From Rhyzopertha dominica (Eukaryota > Arthropoda > Insecta > Coleoptera > Bostrichidae): a stretch of DNA of 64,000 nt. The position numbers were made by a program, and so were the translations under genes. The stretch is from positions 63,080,911 to 63,144,910 of the forward strand of contig QCXZ01000137.1 in NCBI GenBank assembly GCA_025024175.1. The letters are read 5' to 3'. Under the pieces are notes generated by a model, which had not been told where the DNA came from, did not search any database, and worked only from the letters and a program-made list of their open reading frames with translations. Shown here piece by piece: positions 1 through 11,895 of the stretch. How positions within the stretch are numbered: position 1 is the first letter of the stretch; each line of letters opens with the position of its first letter.

Positions 1-1085
1 TTTACATTACTTGTTATCTATTTACTCCTTTTTAAAATATAACACATGATCGAAGTGTTCCTTTTAGTTTTCGAGATATCCATGTCAAATTCGAAAAACG
101 AATTCTAGAGCTCAGTTCTATAACTGTTGGATATAAAAATATCCAAAAGTTGACGCTCTTTAACTCCCCGTACTCAAAAAGTCCGGTCCGCAATAATAAT
201 TTCACAATGATAGATGAACTGTTGTAATCTAGGAGGATAAATGTGACACTGCTAGCATTTATCTGAAAAGGCGCGATTAACAGCAGACAATAAGTTACCA
301 GTGAATACACGGGTTGCATTTCAATCACTAGCTGATACACCTCATCAGATGCGAGATGTCTCGCCACTTCATACGTGTTACACAAACCTCTCTTAATTAG
401 GCCGTGGGCGTAGCATAGTAATGGCGCCTGCAACCACACAACAATCTGCCATCTGGATCATAAATATGCAACTGCTGCGTAGACAATTGAAGCATAAAAT
501 AGAGACTGATTGCAATTTCCATAAGTGAAACGTAATTTATTCACCGATGTAAATCAATTCGCGAAGAGACGCGACACTCAGACGTAATAACATAAATCGA
601 CGACAGCCGCCCGCTCAAAATCTGCTCAGGGGGGTCAAAAATCTTCGCCCGGATAAATGCTATTTACGGTTTATTAAGTCCCGACAAATTGGTGGGATGT
701 GCCGTCTTCTGCATTTGCTGCTAGAACAAATCATTATAAAGACCTTATTAAGAGGAACGACCGGTGTTTCAAGTTTAAGGAAATGTAATCCTAGGTAGTC
801 ATTATTTTCCTGCGAGACATTAATGGGATGTACCGCTACAAATGTAGCTGAGCGAGAACGTCTCCATGCTAACGTGCATAATACAGGGTTGACCAAGTGA
901 AAAAATGTCTGTTTTTACTTAATAAGCGTTAAAATGCGAAAAGCCATTCTTTACGTCCTTAAACAGGTTTATTACTTTTAAATCGAAACAATTCATACAT
1001 TCCAGAAATTAGCATAACGAACTATACTTTTATATTTTTTTAAATCAGAGTTCATCCTTTTAGTTTAATTAATATTTCATCCGAA
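1..1085. other. AT-rich non-coding DNA with a small GC-richer patch
   Basis: No gene is recognised. A 135-codon open frame on the minus strand (32-439) has no motif I know, and its length is near what chance allows in 64 kb of such sequence. A GC- and CpG-richer patch lies at about 555-665, followed by a short minus-strand open frame (660-896) that I do not recognise. The rest is low-complexity A/T sequence. Confidence 0.5.
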
Positions 1086-1090
1086 CGGTT

Positions 1091-1445
1091 TTGTTAATAG
1101 GCATAATTTCTATTATTATCATTATTATAGAACAAAAAACTCTACACGTTTGTAGAACAACTACCCAGCACAGATGGTCTTTAAACATCAGGGCGGGTAT
1201 TGTGGCCACTCGTATAAAAGACCCATTTTATTTAAATGAACGTTTAATTGGCCAAGCTTATTTAGACTTTTTAAGGCAAATAGACAAATTATTATGAAAT
1301 TTTCCCCTAGTTACACTTAGGGATTTGTGGCTACAGTGTGATGGAGCTCCAGCTCGTAGTGCCAAACAAATGGAGTTTTTAAATGAAATTTTTCAAACAA
1401 ATTGATAAGCCGAGGCGGCCCTGTAATCCGGTCCGCAAAATTCAG
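1091..1445 (+). mobile_element. Tc1/mariner (IS630-type) transposase relic, middle of the DDE domain
   Basis: Broken transposase of the Tc1/mariner group, whose DDE catalytic domain cuts and pastes the element in the nucleus. The open frame ends with the block RWSLNIRAGIV...YLDFL, which matches the strand before the second catalytic Asp in insect IS630-like transposases. A stop at 1295 interrupts it. The next piece reads LWLQCDGAPA, with the Asp codon at 1340-1342 as the likely second catalytic residue. After a stop at 1403 and a frame change, ISRGGPV continues the usual GRGGP block. The N-terminal helix-turn-helix half and the last catalytic acid are not seen. It is clearly dead. Family is sure at superfamily level only. 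Confidence 0.8.
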
Positions 1446-2042
1446 AAGCGAAATATGTAGCACTGGTGCGACAACTCCTGAATATATCGTTGACATTTCA
1501 GAGTATTATACCTAAAATGCTTCTCAGAATTTAGCAGTGCCTCCAGCAGCGAGTTCGACTTTTTCGTTTGCAAAGCAGTAGACATATCGAGCACTTTATT
1601 AAATAAACAAAGAAATTCATATGTAGCATTCCTATCATTCAGAAGCGGTCTATTAATAAGTGAAATTGCTCGAATGGAACAACATAACCTGAAACATATA
1701 ATGGTGTGCTGGTCCTAGTTATAGGCGTAGTTTTAGTGCGATTATTATCGCTGCAGATGGCACATTTAATTCATGTATTTTACATAATAAACCCAATTTG
1801 TATGGCACTTTCCTGGTAATTACCAAATTGTTAAAAACATTTATAATTCCGTTAAGTGAAAGGGTGAAAACGTTTTTCAAAATTCCACGTCAAACGGTTG
1901 AACAAATTGGTAATGACAATAATCAGAAGCTTTGTGCATGTTGCATGGGATACCGTGCCAAAGTGAAACCCAAGGATGGACTCTTCTACGTAATAGTACA
2001 TTTGTAGAGGGTTCCTTTCAAACGTTAAATAAATTAAAGTAG
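1446..2042. other. Non-coding, no recognised feature
   Basis: AT-rich sequence. A 69-codon frame (1798-2007) is open but has no motif I recognise. It sits just before a possible LINE ORF1 relic and might be an older part of the same element, which cannot be shown. Confidence 0.4.
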
Positions 2043-2303
2043 GTGTTTAAAAACTTTAATGGCCGCGCTCCCAGAACGCTAAAGCTGACATTACCTGCTC
2101 CTATGGTTCGTCAAAGCGTACTTAATAAAGCAATTTTAATTAAAAGTATCAGAAAAGTGCTAATTTCTGGAAAACGGTTGGTGACAGATGGCGCTTCCCT
2201 TTACATAAAAAATAAATGTAATTATGCTGTGCAAAAATTGTGCAAACGATGTATTTATTCCTATTTAAAAGTAATAAACCTGTTAAGAGACGTAAATGAT
2301 TGA
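2043..2303 (+). pseudogene. Possible LINE ORF1 / FP25K-like relic
   Basis: An 86-codon frame contains RAPRTLKLTLPAP followed by VRQSVLNKA. This recalls the conserved pattern of insect LINE ORF1 and baculovirus-FP-like domains, where a basic RPRxLKL strand precedes a helix with a spaced V-L-K pattern and then a D-R/K-T block. If right, it is the nucleic-acid-binding C-terminal domain of an ORF1 protein. No zinc knuckles and no adjacent reverse transcriptase in frame are seen. The call is tentative and could be chance. Confidence 0.25.
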
Positions 2304-3414
2304 TGACTGATGACATTTCATATTTCATTCGCTTATTGCGTTATGGGAGAAATAAGGTCACTTAGATCATTTTTTCTCTTCCGTTAACTTGTCGATATGT
2401 CATAGTTCTGGCAAACAAACAATATAGTTCGAATATTCACCAGTAACTTTGTGTAGAACTTGTTCCACGTCAAATTTTTCTGTTCCTTCGCTAGCTCACC
2501 CAAAAACCTTTTACTTGTTGACCCTATAATCATGAATGAATTAACCATGCATTTTCCAGAAACCAAGGCCCGTTCGATTATTAAACCCCAATTCAAACTA
2601 CAATTCAGAAATTATCCAGCCAAAAGATATGATTGCTTTTTGGTGGCATTATATTGCCCCCAGCAATCTCCTCTACCTCAGAGAGGAGCTCCAAATCAAT
2701 TTCCTCGTTCGGTGCGTCTCCAGCCGAGGCGACCTACTGCAGACTGTTTAGCGGCAATTACTCCTTGGGGAGGACGTTGCCGCCAGTTCCGCTGCTTTTG
2801 GGGGATAAACGTTACTTTGAAGTGTGCCACGGAACTTGCCGAGGTACTTCTAAACCTATTAAGCCAACAGCCCCATCCACCATATGGTTCGGACACCAGT
2901 TGGTCAGATGCTGAAGTGACTCCTTTCTGGACAGGTTATTTAGGACTCAAAGGCGTACATAATTAAAATCACGCTAGCGTTTCATATTTCAATATTGCGT
3001 TCTATTAAAGCCATCTAGTTACGCATTTCTCGGTCTTATTTAATCTCCTCTCCGACTCACTCCAACACCCTTATTAAGTGTTGACTTTGTGGTTATTCCT
3101 TACAAGAGTTAAAAGATCGTTTTGATCGACACTCTATTATTAGCATTTTAATTTATTTAACTGTTCGACCCGATCTAAATTATTCACAACAACTACATCC
3201 TATTAGTGCACCCTCTGTAGATGGGCCAGCTCTATCGTGATAGTCTTTAACTAATGTGTTTCTCGTCATATTTAAAACCTTGACTCTTTTATGTCTTACA
3301 TACAAGATGTTTTAAATCAATTCCAAGAGATCCGACAGTCATAATCCAAATTAAATGTTACAAACTAGGTAGTTAGGAAACTACCATACAAGAAAATTAT
3401 TGAAAAAGATGAAG
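2304..3414. other. Non-coding stretch with a GC-richer island at about 2640-2940
   Basis: The central island is much richer in G+C than its flanks and is open in three overlapping frames (168 codons at 2460-2966, 93 codons at 2633-2914, 66 codons on the minus strand). None has a motif I recognise. Frames open on both strands are what low stop-codon density in GC-rich DNA produces, so I do not call a gene. It could be regulatory DNA or an unknown repeat. Confidence 0.4.
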
Positions 3415-4640
3415 CCATGTTTATAATTTAAGCACAAATTTGACAAAATATATTGCGGAATAGCAACAAATCCATATTACATAAAAGATTCCTTTCAATA
3501 TGCAGAATTCCCAAAACAATTTAGAAATTCCAGAAAAGTATGTTTTGATCTTTTTTGACGTAGTAAATATGTTTGGTAATATCACAAAATCTATAATGTT
3601 AGAAGTTCTTTATATAAAATGGCTCATAATATCTAGGCATTGTAAAGTACATAGAGAAAGAAAACTCAGAATTCATTTTGGATAACAATTATTTTTCATT
3701 TAATCGTCAATACTATATAAAAATTTCGGGTTGTGCAATGGGATCAAAACTTGGCTTGACTTCGTATGTTAAGTTATCATTCAATTTACCGTTTTAAAAA
3801 AATCGTTGATGATTTAATTTTATCATTCCTTTCTTCAGATGGACCAAATGAAATACAACTAACATTTAACAACTTTAATCCACATATACGGTTTACAGTT
3901 GAACAAGAAACAGATAATACTGTACCATTCTTAGATACCAAAATTTTTATATAACTGGAAACTTAATAAAGTTGAATTGGTACAGAAAAAACTTCAAGAA
4001 AAATCATCAACTTTAGGTGGGATCATTCTAGTAAAATTAAAATAATTTTTAAACGAGAATTAAGAAACAGAATCAATAAAATATCTTAGTAGAAAACGCA
4101 TATCCAAAAAGGACACCGAATCTTTATGTAAGTATCAACTCCAATAATATTACCGCAACCATTATTGGATATTTAACTGAGATACAGTATGCAACTTTAC
4201 CTTATATCAAAAATTTCACTCATAAAATAATCAACACTATCAAGGCTCAAAATATAAAAATTGCTATAAGTCCTAGAGGATCCAACACAATCCAGCTTCA
4301 GTCAAATGTAGTGTATAAACTTAAGTGTCAGGACAGATAATCTTCATATGTTGTTGAAACGTACAGTAGTTTAAAAAGTCGCACAAGGGTGATGTGGCTA
4401 AAAATTAAATAGATGCGCTTTTGCAGTACACATGACCAACAACATAAACTTTAAAAATGTGGAAATCATTTTTCAAGTACCTAAATATCAAAAACGATTA
4501 ATGAAAGAAATGGTACATGTAATGAAACAAGAAAATCTAATAAATAAAAAATCAGATAGGCAACAACTAAGTGCGATATATAATTATCTGTTAAGTTTAC
4601 CTTGCAAGGAATTCTATGATGGTCTTTTAAATTAATAATT
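3415..4640 (+). mobile_element. Penelope-like retroelement A: RT core plus GIY-YIG endonuclease, broken
   Basis: Relic of a Penelope-like element (PLE), a retroelement whose single protein joins a reverse transcriptase (RT) to a GIY-YIG endonuclease. In order: YVLIFFDVVNMFGNI (about 3536-3585; RT motif A, first catalytic Asp), ISGCAMGSKL (about 3727-3755; the PLE G-MGS-L block), KIVDDLIL (VDD at 3805-3813; catalytic motif C), TVPFLDTKI (about 3919-3950), then NVVYKLKCQD (from about 4304; start of GIY-YIG), with YVVET where YIGQT is expected. The final block KYQKRLMKEM...INKKSDRQQLSAIYNYLLS (4471-4620) matches the C-terminus of PLE endonucleases. At least four frameshifts or stops break it. 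The RT N-terminal part is missing upstream. Confidence 0.88.
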
Positions 4641-5849
4641 GTCTTCTAGTAAAAATTGGATTGCACATTGAAATCGTCAGTAATTAATCACTTTATGTTT
4701 TTGTTATTGTATAAAATTTTATGTTTGAAATCAAGGAATCATTGCGCTAGATAATATTTCAACTATTATCATCTAAAAATTGCATGTATACATCATAGTT
4801 TGTATTTTTTTATTTTTATAATATGAAAAACTGCCATTGTTTACATTGTAATTAAAATTATATTAGAAATAGGATATACGGGTTGCATGCACGCACATTT
4901 GTACAATGTGCTATTAATATATCGATATATATATGTTTCGATATATCGGCTACCACATAGCGTTATTCGATATATCGATAATTATCGTTAACTATCGGTA
5001 CATCGATATTTGCTCCAAGCCCTGGTAGCTATGTCCTTTTCTAGAAGCTGTCTGTTTTCAATTCTTAGTCCAAAAATTATAATATTTCTTTAGTGTATTT
5101 TGATACTGGAGCACCTAACTTGAGATTTTGAAAATTTGCCGAAAGAGTGTATTGCTTGTAGTTTATATTATCCTTACTACCCACACGTGAACAACGCTCA
5201 GGTCATCCAGCAAAAACAACCGAGGTTGGGTGGAGCATGCAGTAAACATGAACCAGCAAAAGAAAACATTCATTTGCACAAAATGGAACAACAAAACATG
5301 AGGCCTACGTTACAGTTCCTGCCGCAAGCACCATTGTGAACGGGCACGTTTCCGATAAAACTTGTTTTTGAACATGGAGTATTTAGTTCACGTTAATCCC
5401 CTTCCTCATTCGGTAGTTGCGATGAATATAGTGAAATATTGAAGAAGTGTTCTACCATTTGAGGTCAATGAAATGTCAGCCAGACCATCTGTCTCAGCGT
5501 GTTCTATAATTAAAGTTCTTATTAAATGCCCCATCGAACGATGGCAACTATAAATACATGATAGAAAAAGCAATCAACAATGAAGAGCATAACACACTAC
5601 GGTCGTAGTTTTACAAATTTATATGTGTCTAGTGTTTACAGCGAATACAAAGATATCACAAATTTGTTACGTTATAAACGGCTAAATAGAAACAAATGTA
5701 AAATTATTGATTAGGTTATCGTCCAGCACGTGGTATGATGAGTACTGTTTATTAGGATTTTGGACAGATATATAAAAACAAAGATTAGTTTTGGACCGAT
5801 GGTTCGGTAACTCTTTTTTATGTCAAACGCTGTTCGCTTTTGTCTTCAG
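4641..5849. other. Non-coding DNA between two PLE pieces
   Basis: AT-rich DNA with no gene recognised. It holds the TATCGATA cluster listed separately at 4915-5005. A 67-codon frame (5136-5339) has no known motif. Because PLE pieces in the same orientation lie on both sides, part of this stretch may be untranslated or unrecognised PLE sequence. Confidence 0.4.
4915..5005. repeat. Cluster of TATCGATA-type palindromes
   Basis: About 90 bases are built almost wholly from ATCGAT and ATATCG units. The 8-base palindrome TATCGATA occurs at 4920-4927 and 4973-4980, and ATCGATAT recurs near 5001-5008. In insects TATCGATA is the binding site of the DREF/BEAF factors. The same word also forms simple tandem arrays in transposon ends. 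The sequence alone does not decide between these. Confidence 0.5.
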
Positions 5850-5935
5850 CACAATTAACCAACGTATCAGAGTGACACTTTGAGGGCTCGAAAAAGGTTT
5901 AAATTAAACCGAAACGTCAGCCGATAACTAAAGTT
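5850..5935 (+). repeat. PLE terminal-repeat signature with hammerhead-like core
   Basis: A perfect 6-bp stem GGTTTA-AAT-TAAACC (5896-5910) is followed at once by GAAACGTCAG. Preceded by a decayed CTGANGA-like stretch, this is the layout of hammerhead ribozyme stem II plus GAAA in the pseudo-LTR of Penelope-like elements. The conserved CTGATGA box is not intact, so self-cleavage is unlikely. It lies between PLE pieces A and B on the same strand. Confidence 0.55.
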
Positions 5936-6194
5936 TTTTTTAATATATCTGACCAAAAAGCCAGTAAACAGTATTTATTAATGTAGAATTGTTTTAAATT
6001 ACTGCTTTGTTTGTTTCCAGAAAAGATTAAAGCCTTATGAATGTTAAAAGCTATTATATTCATTATTAGAAAAAAACAGGTCATCCTTTTTTCTGCTATG
6101 AACGAAAAGGAAACTTTAACCTTATTTGAAAAGCACATCCTTAAAATCCTTATAATTCATTGGTGACAAGGATCAGGATGTTTTTAGATTATAA

Positions 6195-6495
6195 GTGAAG
6201 TTTCAACATTGGCGAGGTTTCAGAGTTTCATTAAAAATAACAAAGAAGATAACATAGGCAAAGCAGACAAAGGTAATTCAACGCTCATAATGTTTAAAAA
6301 GGAGTATTACGATGAGATCAACAAACATATCCTCATATATATTATAACTTAAAAAAAACCAACAATAAAATTACATATAAAAAATAAGCAGCCAATTAAA
6401 ATTTTAAAAGATAACAACAGCACATGTCATAATTCCATTCCACCAGAATTTAATTGCCTAAAAACATGCTCATCCATAAAGCATTATAGATACTG
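6195..6495 (+). mobile_element. Penelope-like retroelement B: RT N-terminal region, broken
   Basis: Fragment of the RT N-terminal region of a PLE. KADKGNSTLIMFKKEYYDEI (6260-6319) matches the conserved ADKG-x-T/S-VIM block that opens the fingers domain. Further on, IPPEFNCLKT (about 6436-6465) corresponds to the IPPKFYGLPKIHK block, with the GLPKIHK end decayed. Frame changes and stops separate the two parts and the rest of the RT is absent downstream. Together with piece A and the terminal signature at 5850-5935, the order on this strand is C-terminal half, end repeat, N-terminal half. Confidence 0.75.
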
Positions 6496-7794
6496 GTAGA
6501 ACTCTTTCTGTCAACTTTCAGCAATGGTGTTATATATACACGTTTTATTTTGTTGTTATAACCATTAAACAAGTAAAATACGACAGAAAGAAATAATAGA
6601 AGGAGAAAAGCAAACGCCCAACACAAGGGGTATAAGGGTCTCCGTTTGTATTACCTATAAAAGTTATATGGTAGATAGAAGACACGGTAGTAGAAGTGTA
6701 TTATGCCTTTAGATAATTCAGTGGCAAAATCTGTTACTTCGCGTAATGTTACCTAACCTGTGCTATATTCGCGGTAGTCTAGCTCCTTTTGTGAATCACC
6801 GCTAATGTCATTCGGCGCTAAAAAAGGAGTTCGCCTCGAAAACATCGATATTTCAATAGGATATATTGCCTGTTGGTGAGCAAACGTAGGAGAAGTCAAT
6901 TTTATTCGCCGTCCCTACCGCCACGCTACGTATCCGGACAAATTGAATCCACATTGCCGTAACGACACTCGCAGAGTTGCATTTGTTCTTTCCAATGAAT
7001 GGAACTAATTAATTAGTCAGTTTCGACTCCTGGCGTTACCTGTTCCGTTGCATTCAATCCAGGTAATTGCTGCGCGAAGGGGAATAAATAGCCCTGCTGG
7101 GCGTATAATGTTGCGCCCTGTAACGAGGTATATTGTGTTTTTATGTCGATAATTTTTTTATTAGGTAGAAACACACAAACAGCAAGTATTCAAGTATAGA
7201 TTAAATACATTGTACTGGGTGTCCGAGTGGACAGCTGCATCTCTTAAAAGGAAAAATATATTCGAAAAAAATAATTCAAACTTGATTCGTCAGTTGCAAA
7301 AGCGAGCAATTTCCGATGTGAATATAACAAATACAATTTGTTTAAAACTGTAAATGTGAAGAAAGGCTAAGAACACATTGTGTTGTGTTTGAGTTACTCG
7401 TCAGTGTCAAAACCATGCACTCTGTATACGTCTTCCAAATATAGTATCAAAAGATGCCTCAGAAATGTTGTGGAGCACGCAATCAGGATGAACCCTTCGA
7501 CTTTTCTAAAGCCCCAAGCTGTCGTTCGGCAATGAATGGTCACATTGATGATGTCCGGCTGACAGGCAATAAGCCCAGCCGTATAATATGTCCCAAAGAG
7601 ACCCAAATCGGTCCACATCCTCTTGTCGACTCAAAATTGTGTACAGATAAGGAGAATTCATTCGGATTGGAAAAAGCCAACTGCGTGAGATGCGACAAGA
7701 AATATAAGTCCGTTTGGTGGTTTTTGGTACTTACATTCTTTGCTTGCAATTGAAACATAAAAATATAAGCTTTCTTAAAAGTCGAACTGAAAAC
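6496..7794. other. Non-coding stretch with a GC-richer island at about 6820-7140
   Basis: No gene is recognised. The island has raised CpG and contains a homeodomain-type core (AATTAATTAG, about 7007-7016). A 99-codon frame on the plus strand (7454-7753) and frames on the minus strand in the same place have no known motif and overlap each other. They are taken as chance. Confidence 0.45.
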
Positions 7795-7860
7795 AAAACC
7801 TCCGATTTCCTGCTATACGACATCATCAGGTTGTTCCCGTTTCCAGCAAATTAATTGTAA
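7795..7860 (-). repeat. PLE terminal-repeat signature with intact CTGATGA box
   Basis: Read on the minus strand, CTGATGA (plus 7823-7829) is followed by a short decayed stem and GAAA (plus 7806-7809), then TCGGAGG. This is the arrangement of the hammerhead motif in the pseudo-LTR of Penelope-like elements. Stem II pairs over only two or three bases, so it is a relic. No PLE coding sequence is seen next to it. Confidence 0.5.
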
Positions 7861-10800
7861 GCATTTGCGTAATTACAGTGACGAGAACAAAATTATCCCG
7901 CTTAATCAGTAATAAAGATTAATGCGCCTACGTAGGCATTAAAAAAGTTGTCCCGTTGTCCCCATGCATAAAGTTTCAGCGGCGTTCACAAAGTTGGTTG
8001 GCACGCCTGAACATCGTTGTAAATTGATATTGCACAGCTCTGAACATAATTGATTACACCGAGTCGAGTTTTAATACAATTTATGTCATAATAATTAGCG
8101 AGTGGCCGAACACGTTGTACATGTTCGGCGCACCTGCTCCCGACATTTGACGGTTCGGCGTCTGGAACAAAACGGGTGCGTACACCGCTCCCCTCGCACC
8201 CCTTGTAGACTTTCATTACTAACCGCATAAATCTTACTTTACTGCTCTGTTTCGCAAAATAATAACACACCGGAATGGAAGAAGATTAGATGTATGAGCG
8301 GGGTCTTGCCCGTCAGTTGTGCAAAACAAGTACATCCGGGGAAGATGTTTTCATGAAATTGAGATTCAGTGGTCGAATAAGGGTTCAAGTCTAAGTTTCC
8401 ATATTAATCCTTGCTAGCATGAAACGAATGAGACTTTGCTACAACTGGTTTGTAGCGTCGTAATCTCGCTGAAACTGAAAATAGTATAATTTAAATTTAA
8501 ACGATTGTAAAGGCACGCCCACACAAACAAATTATCCCTTAATATCTTCAGAAAGTTCTTTAACTTTTCCACAGAACGCTGCAGTATTCTAGATGGTTGT
8601 TTATGATCTACTTTAAAACCTTTAGTTTCTGTAAATTTGAAATCCATGTCCCTAATAATTTTTGTGCAACCCCATCAATATGACTCCTGAAATTCAGTTC
8701 AGTTCAGTTAACTGGTTACTGCTACAATATTCATTGAAACAGTTTATTTGAAATTAAGTAATGTTTACTTTCCGTAGATACATTTAAAAATTATAAATAG
8801 AGGTTTCCCAAAACATTTCTTACAGCCCTTGATCTCTTTCGAATGAAGTTTACATGGTTCGTGGGTAACTTGAAAAGAATGTTTTTTTTAATGAAGACGG
8901 ATAAAAAACTTTTTATTGCGGTTAAAAGAATATTCGAGTTTGAATTTAAAATTGGAGAATGTGAAACGAATTGGATGGTCTAAATACGTAGGATTACCCT
9001 GTACTACAATATATCGATTTTGAGTTTTAACATACGCTTGGAAGCTGTTCTCCAACAAATGAAATTAGAAAGCGGCGCTTAACTACATGAACTTTTTTAA
9101 CTAGAGTAACAAGATGCTGTACAAAGTACGACTCAAATTTGTGTTATTCAATTTAACCGTGTAATTCTAGACAACTGTAATAATCAAAGGAACTCATTTT
9201 AGCTGTTTCATTTGCGTTATTATCTACAATGTATTCAAATTACCCTATTTCTTTTTCCAAACAACTTCGGTTTCATTAATGAGGAAGAAGTTGATTAAGG
9301 AAAGGATAAATTAAAAGATCTTATGTAATATATAAAATGGATTCGCCAAGACCGTTCTGCAAGGCAAACTATTAGTTTGTTTTAATTTATAATAGATATT
9401 CAATAAAGGCATCTTTATACTACACTCTATACTACAAATTAAGTATAATAGGTAAATATAGGTAAGTTAATACATAATTACAGTTTATGGTAGCTACAAG
9501 AGGATTGAAACTTGGAAACTGCAATCCATTAAGACAAATTATAAAAATTGAACAATACCAGTTCGGTAAGCATTAAAGCATTGTTCGAATACAGTGGAAA
9601 AAAATAAATGAGTTGTTAGTCAAGGTTGTCTTGTTGCAGGCCACGTCCTTTTGCGAAATCCTCGATTGAAATAATTTCTATAAAAATGCTTTAAAAACAA
9701 TAGTGCCATTAAATAGAAAAGTTTTACTGGGCGACGGCAATTTGTGTATCATTATTCATGAAACCAATTATGCTTGCTGTTGCTATATTGTGTTTAGATA
9801 CAACATTTTATGATAGAAGTCTTAAATAAAGGCGAACCAAGCCAGTCATACTGTAGAGCTTCGCGAACGTAACAAGCTTTATTTAACAGTATGTCAGAAT
9901 TTTTCTTAACAAAAATAGAATTATCGTTAATACATTTTTCGTATTACTATCTAATGCAGCTACATGTAGGATAATAAAAATTCAAGTTGGAGGAACACTC
10001 ATAATTAGTACCCTAATTCAAACATGAAAAGTCTTTAATAGCACATCTAAGGTTATTTCAAAGTTATTGAAAAATTAGTTCACCCCCTGTGATTGAAGTG
10101 TAACTTTACTAAAATATTTTCCGCGAAACGGAAAAGATTTCTGGTGATGTGTTTTTGAATAAGGCAAAATGAAGAATAGAGGTTCAAATATTTAATATGG
10201 GTAAAAATTTTTAAGTATATTACCCAAAAAGATATAGCTTAACCTTACGTTTTACGATTGAAATTACACTATTACGCTGTTACATCCGAATATAGTTTGA
10301 GTAAAGTTTTCAACTAGCTAAACATGAACACGTCTCACCTTTCGTGTTACATGACAATGAAAGTTCTATTAATTTTAAATTTATATTTAAAAGAATTGAA
10401 GCAGGTATCCTATTTCGTAAAATTTATCCTAATTATTTTTTGCCATTATATTTGCCACATTATGTGTTCAAGTACTTACCTATTACTAAATACTTAAAAG
10501 CCCTAAAAGCTTGCGGAATTTATAACTATTCGAATGCCAACAAAATTAAAAAGAAAGACTTCTTTCAGATGAAATACCGGGCACTCGATCATCAACTGTT
10601 GACAAGATTCTTTTCGCCAGAGGCAAATATCTCCCACCGCGGGGGGAATTACGAACGAAGCAATGAAAGAATTAAGCCGTCCAATTAAATATAAATGCAA
10701 ATGAGCACGCCAAGAGAAAGAATATTAAGGACAAAATAATACGGCGACAGGATCGTCCGGCGGAAGGCACCTCCTCGCGAGAGGATTGCGGTAATTGCGG

Positions 10801-11160
10801 CATACTAATTAACCGTCATAAGCTGAAACGGAATATCAGCACTTCTCCAAAGTGTTATTTATGAGCGACCTTTGTGCAGCCCTCTGCCTCCGGATTTATG
10901 GCCCGGTAATGAATGCAGGTGGATTCTAGGGGTGGTGCGAAATCTTGCGCGAACTGTTGCAGACACGTAGACAAACAGGTTATGGCCGGATTTTATTTGA
11001 AATACGTGATAGTGACTTATATGACATCCCTTAACGCTTGGGGTGGTTATAAATTATTATACGGGGTTAGTCACAAACCAAATTATGTAATGGTAATTTC
11101 ATATCAACAAAACACTGAAATGGAAAAAATCACTTAATTATAATAAAATAAAGTATCGTA
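7861..11160. other. Non-coding DNA with two GC-richer islands (about 8040-8270 and 10560-10920)
   Basis: The first island holds an 8-bp inverted repeat, GCCGAACA (8105-8112) and TGTTCGGC (8122-8129), around a 9-base spacer. The second contains an octamer ATGCAAAT (10695-10702; POU-type site) and ATTAA-type homeodomain cores. Between them (8271-10340) lies AT-rich sequence with nothing recognised. A 114-codon frame (10344-10688) runs into the second island and has no known motif. Confidence 0.45.
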
Positions 11161-11175
11161 AACTGGGGTTACCTT
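11161..11175 (+). repeat. Left terminal inverted repeat of the pogo-like element
   Basis: Fifteen bases, matching the right end at 14 positions. The TA just outside is the expected target site. Confidence 0.7.
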
Positions 11176-11639
11176 AGACCTTCAGCGGATACTTTGCCGC
11201 TCTGCGAGAAAAACTTTATTTGACCATAATATGAAATTGCCGATACAGGCAGCCCTAACAACAACGGCGAATGATCCTGAGCGTCAAAAAGCAAGTGAAT
11301 TTGCGTCCCAAAAATCTGCATCTGGAGACCTTTTCTCGTCCAGATACAAGTAAGATTTTGTAGTGTACACACGATATGTGCTAAAACCTGTTACCTATTA
11401 CAATTTCTCCCATAATAATTAACGTGTAAAAAAGTGCCATTGTTATTGCGTCTTTTTCATAAAGTTCCAGTGGAAGTATCCCCACAAAATGGTGTTTTTG
11501 CACCACTGGTTCTATAAGAACACAATCAAACGTTCCGAACAAATAGTTATTTCTTTTTTTATTGCAAGATATACCAAGAAANTATCAAAGGAAGTTGGGG
11601 ACTAGAAAATACGCCTATTACGGGAAAGAAATATTTAAA

Positions 11640-11895
11640 GAATGACATGTTGTTTTCCGGGCTGGTTCCCACGTTGGTTATTAGACCTTGACGTTTCGAC
11701 ACTCATGTCGGTGTCTTCCTCAGAAGTAGCTCTGAAACTGAAGTGTCCTAGTCCGCTCGGGTATTTATACTCGTCCGGGTCACTGACGCGTGGGCGTTGT
11801 TACGCATGACCGGTTTCCAGATTCCAGGTAGTTCGATGCCCCGGTCTCGGTTGTAATTGTGCGGGTTCTTCTGCATTTCGATGGCAAAATAAGAC
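11640..11895 (-). mobile_element. Penelope-like retroelement C: endonuclease tail and 3' end, nested in the pogo-like element
   Basis: Read on the minus strand, AIEMQKNPHNYNRDRGIEL (plus about 11826-11885) matches the AIEIxKNPNNFNRDxGY block that ends PLE GIY-YIG endonucleases. The frame closes soon after, and a 3' untranslated part follows with a clear hammerhead-like core. That core is CTGAGGA, a perfect 5-bp stem GACAC/GTGTC (plus 11711-11715 and 11698-11702) and GAAAC (plus 11693-11697). Only the 3' end of the element is present, the usual result of 5' truncation. It lies wholly inside the pogo-like element in the opposite orientation, so it inserted later. Confidence 0.85.

Noticed and set aside
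32..439. 135-codon minus-strand frame
   Set aside because: No domain or family motif. In 64 kb of such AT-rich sequence about one frame of this length is expected by chance.
2460..2966. 168-codon plus-strand frame, the longest in the window
   Set aside because: It lies in a GC-richer patch that is open in three frames at once, including the other strand, and shows no recognisable domain.
7454..7753. Cys-containing 99-codon frame as a small secreted protein
   Set aside because: No signal peptide at its start; two frames on the other strand are open over the same bases.
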